37,836 bases of DNA from an uncultured Oscillospiraceae bacterium. GTDB taxonomy: Bacteria; Bacillota; Clostridia; Oscillospirales; Oscillospiraceae. This document shows positions 32,875 to 37,836 of this stretch, in pieces. Location of the stretch: NCBI GenBank assembly GCA_900752285.1, contig CAADUW010000122.1, forward strand, positions 1 to 37,836, in the 5' to 3' direction. The notes under the pieces are model-generated. The model was not told where the DNA came from. It did not search any database and was given only the letters and a program-made list of their open reading frames with translations. Each line of letters begins with the position of its first letter. The first letter of the stretch is position 1. The translations under genes and the position numbers were made by a program.

Positions 32875-32910
32875 GAGCCTGCTGCCCGCATGATTGAGGG
32901 CAGCAGGCTC
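32875..32910 (-). terminator. Terminator of the blaI-linked lipoprotein operon
   Basis: GAGCCTGCTGCCC (32875-32887) pairs perfectly with GGGCAGCAGGCTC (32898-32910); on the minus strand AATTTTA follows. It lies shortly past the KTR remnant. Confidence 0.7.
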
Positions 32911-32927
32911 TGCGTTCTACGTCTGGC

Positions 32928-33074
32928 TTATTTGCTTACGGTCATTTTCAGTTGCGTAATATCGACCCGGACTTCTGTTGTACACTTGGGGCAGTACAGC
33001 GGGAAGTTGTGAACTATAGTATCTTCAAAAACTTTTGTTCGGGTCTTGCTGCCACAGATGGGGCGTTGTGATGG
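32928..33074 (-). pseudogene. Remnant of a cysteine-rich KTR-domain protein
   Basis: The open stretch reads RPICGSKTRTKVFEDTIVHN, then FPLYCPKCTTEVRVDITQLK and MTVSK. This matches small cysteine-rich KTR proteins common in conjugative elements of Firmicutes. It has no start codon: the frame begins directly after the TGA of the upstream lipoprotein. The first Cys of the first CPxC pair is Arg (CGC). It is most likely a 5'-truncated relic. It is in frame with the lipoprotein, so stop readthrough would give a fusion; I consider that unlikely. Confidence 0.65.
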
Positions 33075-34343
33075 TCAATTCCACATCAGCCGGGGAATGG
33101 TATAGGGCAAGCCATATTCCGTCTGATAAGTTACACGGTTCCCCACATATTGAAAATTGCCATTTTCTAACGGTCGGATGGTTACTTCATGCGAAAACAG
33201 GCAATCCATTTTTAGGTCTGTGGAGAGCATTTCAACGGTCAGTGTCATCGTTCCGTCAGGATTAACGGCATAAGCTGTAACTTCCGGTTCGACATTGTAG
33301 TACCATATTAAAACAAAATCGTTTGTATTCAATGGCCTCCAAGGATAGTAGTTACCTTCAGCATCATACCGTGCCAGCGCTTGGAAGGTTTCTATGTCAA
33401 TGTTATAGTATGGTAAAACAATTCTTTCAAATTCTTCTGCAGGGATGGCATAGCCCCTTCTGTCCTCGAGAACAGTGTAATTATCAGCTAGAAACTGTTT
33501 TCCATGATGCGCATAGTAGAGATATTCAAACTGATCGTTGAAACTGAGGTTTCCCCAATTCCCTTCATTCCAATCAATCAGAAATATATTGGTGGCAATA
33601 TAGCCGACAGGATAGATATAATGAAATGTTAAATCAAATAACTCCGGACCTGGGGCAACGAGTCGAATCAAAGAAAAATCGGGGTAGTGTTTATCGTTTG
33701 CAGGGTAGATTCTATAATAAAAATTGCCTTTTTCAGTTAGTTCCCAGTCCTTGATTTCATGTTTTTCGTAATATGGCTCTCTTATCTCATCCGGATAATA
33801 TGTCATACTGTAAATAAAACCACCAGTTTCGTTATAAGTGAATAGCCTATACGACAAACACCCCGATTCCAAAACCATAATGATCTCTTGCTCTGCATCT
33901 TTGTGCTGCTGCACGGCATCCCAAAATGTATAGAATCTGTCCGATGTGGTCAAATATCCTGGATATGGTTCATTTGTATCTATCACATCAAATCCTGCAT
34001 TATAAAGCAGGTTCTCTATAGAATCGATACTGTCCTGAGACAATAGGGGATATTCCCATTGACTGGTTGGTACTGTTTTCTCAGCAGATTCATATAGCGC
34101 ATGGTATAAGGATACGATTTCTTTACACCGATCTTCCATACGGTCAAACATTGGATCATCTGGCAGATCATCATCATGGCTTTCATTTTCGGTTGTCGAT
34201 ACTGTTTCTATTTCGGAGGTGGTTATCGTTTCTTTCGGTTGAAAACTTGGCATAGGATTTTTTCTTTTACCCCCACAAGCAGTAAGTCTAATTACCGCGA
34301 TAAAGAGAAGAATTACAGAAATTATAATCTTAAGGTATTTCAT
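33075..34343 (-). CDS. Lipoprotein B of the BlaI/BlaR1 locus, function unknown
   Basis: A 422-residue exported lipoprotein. The signal MKYLKIIISVILLFIAVIRL is followed by lipobox LTAC (Cys23), a Thr/Ser/Glu-rich linker (about 30-60) and a large acidic, aromatic-rich domain (QALARYDAEGNYYPWRPLN). It may belong to an uncharacterised lipoprotein family (I suspect DUF6070) seen near BlaR1-type genes, but I cannot confirm this. The ATG at 34343 follows AAGGAG and overlaps the preceding gene by 14 nt, so both lipoproteins are made together. Codons are AT-richer than in the core genome. Confidence 0.7.
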   Translation of the reverse strand: MKYLKIIISVILLFIAVIRLTACGGKRKNPMPSFQPKETITTSEIETVSTTENESHDDDLPDDPMFDRMEDRCKEIVSLYHALYESAEKTVPTSQWEYPLLSQDSIDSIENLLYNAGFDVIDTNEPYPGYLTTSDRFYTFWDAVQQHKDAEQEIIMVLESGCLSYRLFTYNETGGFIYSMTYYPDEIREPYYEKHEIKDWELTEKGNFYYRIYPANDKHYPDFSLIRLVAPGPELFDLTFHYIYPVGYIATNIFLIDWNEGNWGNLSFNDQFEYLYYAHHGKQFLADNYTVLEDRRGYAIPAEEFERIVLPYYNIDIETFQALARYDAEGNYYPWRPLNTNDFVLIWYYNVEPEVTAYAVNPDGTMTLTVEMLSTDLKMDCLFSHEVTIRPLENGNFQYVGNRVTYQTEYGLPYTIPRLMWN

Positions 34344-35382
34344 GAATTTTGGCTCCTTTTTTTTCAAACTCAGCAATGATTTCTTCTGTAACAGGGATGA
34401 TACAAAAATGTTCCCAATCACCGATAGCAAAGTAGGGATACACACCTATTCCATCCTTATGGAATAGAACAAAGGGGACAGCATCCTTGTCGTACCATTC
34501 GTCACTGGAAAACACATTCTGATTACCCATCGCAATAATCTCTGAGCACAGGTCAAGAATGCTCTCATCGGGCAAATTGGGAAAGAATACTTTCATTGTG
34601 TAATAACACATTTCCTTATAATGCGCAAACCCTGATTCTGAATAGCTGTGCTCGTCAAAATTGACGGTGATTTCTTGTATGTAGTCCCCATTTGCCGGCA
34701 CATATACCGTAATCGTAGGCAGTGAATATACACGCTCGTCCTCTGTAAAGTAGTATTTCTTTGTTTCGTGATCTGAATGGATTGCAGAATCGTAGGTATA
34801 ACACTGCCATTGTGATGCCGGTGTTAAGTAGCTTTGGCAGTAGCCCCTTTCATAGTAGCTGTTATAGCTTCTGATATAGTCATCGATGGAGAAGGTGAAA
34901 ACCAGTTCATTTTCCCGGTTCTCCACGACCTGAATATCCAGAGGATCTATTTCCGCCTGCGATACAGTCGGCTCGGTTTCATTGTCCAAAGTCTGACACT
35001 GCATCGTGCCGTCAAAATACAGTAAGATTCGCTCGTCAAACTGTTCCTCCCCGGATAAGATCACTTCCACATAATTCTCGTTCCAAGTGACCGCCCAGTC
35101 GTTGCTGCTGATGCTACAGCCATCATTGCGCAACTCAAAATCTGTCTGTGAAATGTTTGCAGCACCTTCATTCAGAATTAGCCGCCCGGATGCGGACCCA
35201 AAGGGCCACGCTGGTTCCCCGATCTCTATAAGGGTCAATTCATATCTCTCATCTGGGGAAACAGATGTATCCCGTAAAGTTTTCTTGCAGTTCACTGCAT
35301 AATAGAAGCATCCCGCAAGCAGCAAATTCATTCCGATGACCATGCAAATCATACAAAGCACGGCTCGAATACGGTTTTTCAT
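34330..35382 (-). CDS. Lipoprotein A of the BlaI/BlaR1 locus, function unknown
   Basis: A 350-residue exported lipoprotein. Signal MKNRIRAVLCMICMVIGMNL, then LLLAGC (lipobox Cys25). The first part reads SPDERYELTLIEIGEPAWPF and resembles short beta-rich modules in other uncharacterised Firmicutes lipoproteins; the second half (VFFPNLPDESILDLCSEIIA) is unrecognised. No enzyme motif. The ATG at 35382 follows AAGGAG. A BlaI-type operator (35395-35408) overlaps the region just upstream, so it should be repressed by BlaI and induced through BlaR1. Confidence 0.7.
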   Translation of the reverse strand: MKNRIRAVLCMICMVIGMNLLLAGCFYYAVNCKKTLRDTSVSPDERYELTLIEIGEPAWPFGSASGRLILNEGAANISQTDFELRNDGCSISSNDWAVTWNENYVEVILSGEEQFDERILLYFDGTMQCQTLDNETEPTVSQAEIDPLDIQVVENRENELVFTFSIDDYIRSYNSYYERGYCQSYLTPASQWQCYTYDSAIHSDHETKKYYFTEDERVYSLPTITVYVPANGDYIQEITVNFDEHSYSESGFAHYKEMCYYTMKVFFPNLPDESILDLCSEIIAMGNQNVFSSDEWYDKDAVPFVLFHKDGIGVYPYFAIGDWEHFCIIPVTEEIIAEFEKKGAKIHEIP

Positions 35383-35394
35383 TTATTTTCACTC

Positions 35395-35408
35395 CTTACA
35401 TTTGTAAG
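35395..35408. promoter_or_regulatory. BlaI-type operator before the lipoprotein operon
   Basis: CTTACATTTGTAAG is a dyad with six-base arms CTTACA/TGTAAG, 12 nt before the ATG and touching the ribosome binding site. It shares CTTAC-N4-GTAAGAATTA with the blaI operator (37604-37625). The -10/-35 boxes here are weak (TATATA-like near 35414-35419). Confidence 0.65.
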
Positions 35409-35423
35409 AATTAGATATATAAA

Positions 35424-35447
35424 GTAAAGCCGCGAAAGCAGCCTTAC
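35424..35447 (-). terminator. Terminator-like hairpin at the end of blaR1
   Basis: GTAAAGCCGC/GCAGCCTTAC (10 bp with wobble pairs) close a 4-nt loop; on the minus strand TTTATAT follows. It contains the blaR1 stop codon and separates blaIR from the lipoprotein operon. Confidence 0.55.
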
Positions 35448-37207
35448 TCTATGATATTCATGGTTTGAAGGATATTCGATGCTGTTTCATAAGCCAACGC
35501 GCCGTCGGCACCATCCTGGCTATTCTGATAAACCGCAATGAAATAGGTGTCGCTATGTGTTTCTGCAAAACCTATAAACCACCCTGCGACATTCGCGCCA
35601 TCCAGTCGCCCTGTGCCGGTTTTCCCGTACAGTCCTTCCTCACACAGCAATATGGCATCCTTGACAGCGGTAATATTTCCATCCTCAAAACCAAAATCAT
35701 TGCGGTACAGCTTTACCAGCAGTTCTACTTGCTCCAAAGCAGAAATCTTCACACCGGAGCCGTTCCAAAAACTATCCGAATCATCTCCAAAGTTGCAGTC
35801 ACCATAGCTGATCTCTGTCAAGAAATCCTCCATCTGCGCTGTTCCTGCTGACTGATCCAAGAACTTAAAATACCAGTTTACAGACTCCTGCATAGCGGAG
35901 CGCAGAGTTTGATCTTGGTTCCATGATTCAAAAGCGTACGCCGTCCCATCCCAGACAAGGGTATTTGCTTCGGGGGCGATGATCCTCTGCTCCAATGCAT
36001 TGAGGGCGCTATAAATCTTATAGGTGGAACACGGCGGAACGCGGCGGGTTACTTCCGATTTGTTGTACACCGTGTATAGGTCTGCGCCAAGATCATAAAC
36101 AACAGCACAGCCGTCTGAAGCGCCGAAGAATTCTCCCCAGTCGGACTCAACCACAGTCAACGCACCAGAGGGATTGTAATAGGTTTCGCTGTATTCTGTA
36201 CAATAGGCCAGTACCGGAATTTGCCCGATTGCTGCCACAGCAAGAAATCCCGCAAGGCAGCGACCCAGAAGGCGCTTCCATTTCGTCTCCCGCTGAAAAC
36301 CAACCACTTGTTGCAGACGGTATTTCAGCTGATCTTTGCTCTGGCAGAATCCGTTAGCCGTAGGAAGGCGGGTATTGGAGACAGCGGCAAAGTTCAAGAT
36401 TGTTTGACCATAGGCAATTCGCTCTGTTTCACCGGTCATCTCATTCATAACAGCCCAATCACAGTAGGCTTCCCGATCCCGACGCATTTGCCGAAGGGCG
36501 AGCCATACCAGCGGATTGTACCAAAAGAGCGTCTGGACAACGCAGATCAGGTAATTGATGATAATATCTCCATGTTTGATGTGTGTCAACTCATGGAGCA
36601 GAACATGATTCAACTCGGATTTCGATAATCTGTCGATGCCGTCTTTGGGAAGAACCACGAATGGCTTCTGCCACCCGAAGTTGACCGGAGCGGTAATGAA
36701 TCTGGACTGCCGCAGTTCGATATTTTGTTTTAGTCCCAGCCTGCGTTGGCACTCGCCAAACCGCTTGCGGATTTGATGGGATGGGTCCGTTGCAAATTGC
36801 TTGACTGTATGAAGCCGCCAGTTTCCGCCCCAATACACACCGGTCAGTACCAGAACACCTGCCAACCAAATTATCAAAACGACAAAAGCAAAATGGCTGT
36901 TTCCAGGACTGGCGATCAGTTCTGTTGTATCCTGAAGCCATCCTGTTCCCGCAGCAGTTACAGCAGTATTGCTGGAAGCATTGGAAATCGCAAATGCCTG
37001 CTGTCCAACGGATTTCGCGGGTCGTAACGCAGGCCATATCCCACTTGGGAGTAATGACAGAAAAAGAGAACCAAGCAGGACAAACCAGCTGTGATACTGG
37101 AAACGCAGGGATAACCGATTGCGAAGCAGCCATTTCAGGCCAAGCATTACGCAAATGAGGCAAGCGTTCCACAGGTTCCCTATCAAGAATTGTTCTAAGA
37201 ACATCAT
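35444..37207 (-). CDS. blaR1: BlaR1/MecR1-family beta-lactam sensor-transducer
   Basis: A 587-residue membrane sensor with zinc protease (M56). N-terminal membrane helices surround the metalloprotease motif HELTHIKHGD near residue 200, followed by RDREAYCDWAVM. The C-terminal extracellular penicillin-binding sensor keeps all three motifs: STYK (Ser about 394), SVN (about 442) and KTG (about 529). Beta-lactam acylation should activate the protease and lead to BlaI inactivation. The stop of blaI is 7 nt before the ATG at 37207 (GAGG 5 nt upstream); an ATG at 37204 is equally possible. No beta-lactamase gene follows; two lipoprotein genes do. Confidence 0.93.
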   Translation of the reverse strand: MMFLEQFLIGNLWNACLICVMLGLKWLLRNRLSLRFQYHSWFVLLGSLFLSLLPSGIWPALRPAKSVGQQAFAISNASSNTAVTAAGTGWLQDTTELIASPGNSHFAFVVLIIWLAGVLVLTGVYWGGNWRLHTVKQFATDPSHQIRKRFGECQRRLGLKQNIELRQSRFITAPVNFGWQKPFVVLPKDGIDRLSKSELNHVLLHELTHIKHGDIIINYLICVVQTLFWYNPLVWLALRQMRRDREAYCDWAVMNEMTGETERIAYGQTILNFAAVSNTRLPTANGFCQSKDQLKYRLQQVVGFQRETKWKRLLGRCLAGFLAVAAIGQIPVLAYCTEYSETYYNPSGALTVVESDWGEFFGASDGCAVVYDLGADLYTVYNKSEVTRRVPPCSTYKIYSALNALEQRIIAPEANTLVWDGTAYAFESWNQDQTLRSAMQESVNWYFKFLDQSAGTAQMEDFLTEISYGDCNFGDDSDSFWNGSGVKISALEQVELLVKLYRNDFGFEDGNITAVKDAILLCEEGLYGKTGTGRLDGANVAGWFIGFAETHSDTYFIAVYQNSQDGADGALAYETASNILQTMNIIE

Positions 37208-37214
37208 AACCGCC

Positions 37215-37592
37215 TCATTGCCGGCGCTTTTTGTCCAGGATACTCTGCAATTCATCCAGGTCTTCAGGGGTCAAATCCTTCTGATCCAGGAAACTGACGA
37301 CCATCTGTTTCATGGCTCCGTCAAAGAAACGGTCTGCCAGTGTGCGACTCTCCGCCGCCAGATAATCGTCTTTCTTTACGCAGGGCGTATAGACAAAAAC
37401 ACGGCTTTCCTTTTCGTGTACGATCACGCCCTTCTTTTCCAGGCGGGATAGCATTGTGTAGATTGTTTTCGGACTCCAATCCTTCGTCTTAGCCAAACGG
37501 TCCGTGATCTCGTTGGTGCTGATGGGGGCATACTTCCAAATAATATCCATCACTTCAAACTCGGCATCCGAAATCTGCGGCAAGTTTTTCAT
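37215..37592 (-). CDS. blaI: BlaI/MecI/CopY-family repressor
   Basis: A 125-residue winged-helix repressor. Signatures: ISDAEFEVMDIIWKYAPIST, LAKTKDWSPKTIYTMLSRLE and KKGVIVHEKESRVFVYTPCV (helix-turn-helix and wing); the C-terminal dimerisation part is FLDQKDLTPEDLDELQSILD. The ATG at 37592 has GGAGA upstream; an in-frame ATG at 37637 lies over the promoter and operator and is rejected. It is the first gene of blaI-blaR1, autoregulated by the operator at 37604-37625. Confidence 0.94.
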   Translation of the reverse strand: MKNLPQISDAEFEVMDIIWKYAPISTNEITDRLAKTKDWSPKTIYTMLSRLEKKGVIVHEKESRVFVYTPCVKKDDYLAAESRTLADRFFDGAMKQMVVSFLDQKDLTPEDLDELQSILDKKRRQ

Positions 37593-37603
37593 ATCATCTC
37601 TCC

Positions 37604-37625
37604 AATTCTTACGGATGTAAGAATT
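37604..37625. promoter_or_regulatory. BlaI-type operator before blaI
   Basis: AATTCTTAC (37604-37612), GGAT, GTAAGAATT (37617-37625): perfect 9-base arms, located between the -10 box and the ribosome binding site, covering the expected transcript start. Confidence 0.75.
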
Positions 37626-37654
37626 ATTATACAGCACGAAAACATGGATGTCAA
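37626..37654 (-). promoter_or_regulatory. Full-consensus sigma-A promoter of blaI-blaR1
   Basis: Minus strand TTGACA (37654-37649), 17-bp spacer, TATAAT (37631-37626). Such a strong promoter directly before an operator fits tight repression with high induction. Confidence 0.9.
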
Positions 37655-37669
37655 TGTTTCTTTGCGTTC

Positions 37670-37836
37670 TTAGGGCCTATCTGAAAACCGTCAACATGCC
37701 CAAACAGCGGGTCTTTTCCGCCTGCTGTGCACCATTTTCCCTTGTAATACACAAAGTATTCCTGCGGAAAAATGGCTTCATCAGGCGAAAAATCCCTCGC
37801 TGTTGGTCATATTCCCGGTTTTCAGATAGACCCTAA
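37670..37836. mobile_element. 167-bp MITE-like element with 21-bp terminal inverted repeats
   Basis: The left end TTAGGGCCTATCTGAAAACC (37670 on) and the right end (37816-37836) are reverse complements except for one base (C/T at position 7 of the left end). The interior is also a long imperfect palindrome (AACAGCGGG near 37702 with CGCTGTT near 37798; CCATTTTCCC with GGAAAAATGG), centred near 37753. No open frame. It would form one long hairpin. The right end coincides with the window edge, so flanking duplications cannot be examined. Confidence 0.75.

Noticed and set aside
32809..33012. A 67-codon rightward frame across the terminator and KTR remnant
   Set aside because: No ribosome binding site, it crosses a hairpin terminator, and the opposite strand has recognisable KTR sequence.
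33075..33077. Programmed readthrough joining lipoprotein B to the KTR segment
   Set aside because: No readthrough context is seen and the KTR part has lost a ligand Cys; a relic is simpler.
1..37836. CRISPR array, rRNA genes, replication origin, integrase or complete insertion sequence
   Set aside because: I found no regularly spaced repeats, no rRNA-like sequence, no DnaA-box cluster, and no transposase or integrase frame.

Overview
The window reads as a chromosomal segment of an endospore-forming, Gram-positive Clostridia bacterium, most likely of the Oscillospiraceae/Ruminococcaceae group. The reasons are the sporulation genes (spoIIR, spoVAD, spoVAE, a GerMN lipoprotein, a GerS/YdcC-like lipoprotein), AddAB instead of RecBCD, a T-box leader on pheST, IreB, lipoproteins with lipoboxes, and strong GGAGG ribosome binding sites. 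Most sigma-A promoters here have exactly 17-bp spacers. The species cannot be named from the sequence. Bases 1 to about 32,460 are GC-rich core DNA. From just after tRNA-Thr to the right edge the DNA is clearly more AT-rich and looks acquired.

Layout: 1-320 holds dispersed palindromic repeats. 320-7186 holds a YdcZ-type transporter, rubrerythrin, a 1,011-residue Cys-rich surface protein, a DUF378 membrane protein, ispE and spoIIR. 7299-14058 is addB-addA. 14060-15710 is a leftward forespore-type operon, spoVAD-spoVAE, followed by a 34-residue Asn/Gln-rich peptide. 15726-18250 holds a GNAT acetyltransferase, an SH3-NlpC/P60 hydrolase, a conserved small protein under a palindromic operator, and ireB. 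18284-22050 is T-box-pheS-pheT. 22071-25650 is an M32 carboxypeptidase, nnrD, a GerS/YdcC-like lipoprotein and mazF; this is a shortened form of the nnrD-ydcC-alr-mazE-mazF neighbourhood, lacking alr and mazE. 25647-26233 is a broken sugar O-acetyltransferase. 26311-30016 holds an unknown gene and a tightly coupled leftward operon: response regulator, histidine kinase, GerMN lipoprotein, exonuclease III. 30174-32262 holds a D,D-carboxypeptidase-like protein that has lost its catalytic residues, and a family 4 uracil-DNA glycosylase. tRNA-Thr(CGT) is at 32352-32427.

The AT-rich tail (about 32,470-37,836) reads leftward: blaI, blaR1, two uncharacterised lipoproteins and a cysteine-rich KTR remnant. 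It is closed on the right by a 167-bp hairpin element with 21-bp terminal inverted repeats. BlaI operator-like palindromes lie in front of blaI and again in front of the first lipoprotein, and no beta-lactamase is encoded. This is therefore a candidate beta-lactam-responsive locus whose output is a pair of unknown lipoproteins.

Three themes stand out: envelope sensing (BlaR1 module; kinase-GerMN operon beside a dead penicillin-binding-like protein), sporulation genes with forespore-type promoters, and dispersed repeats.
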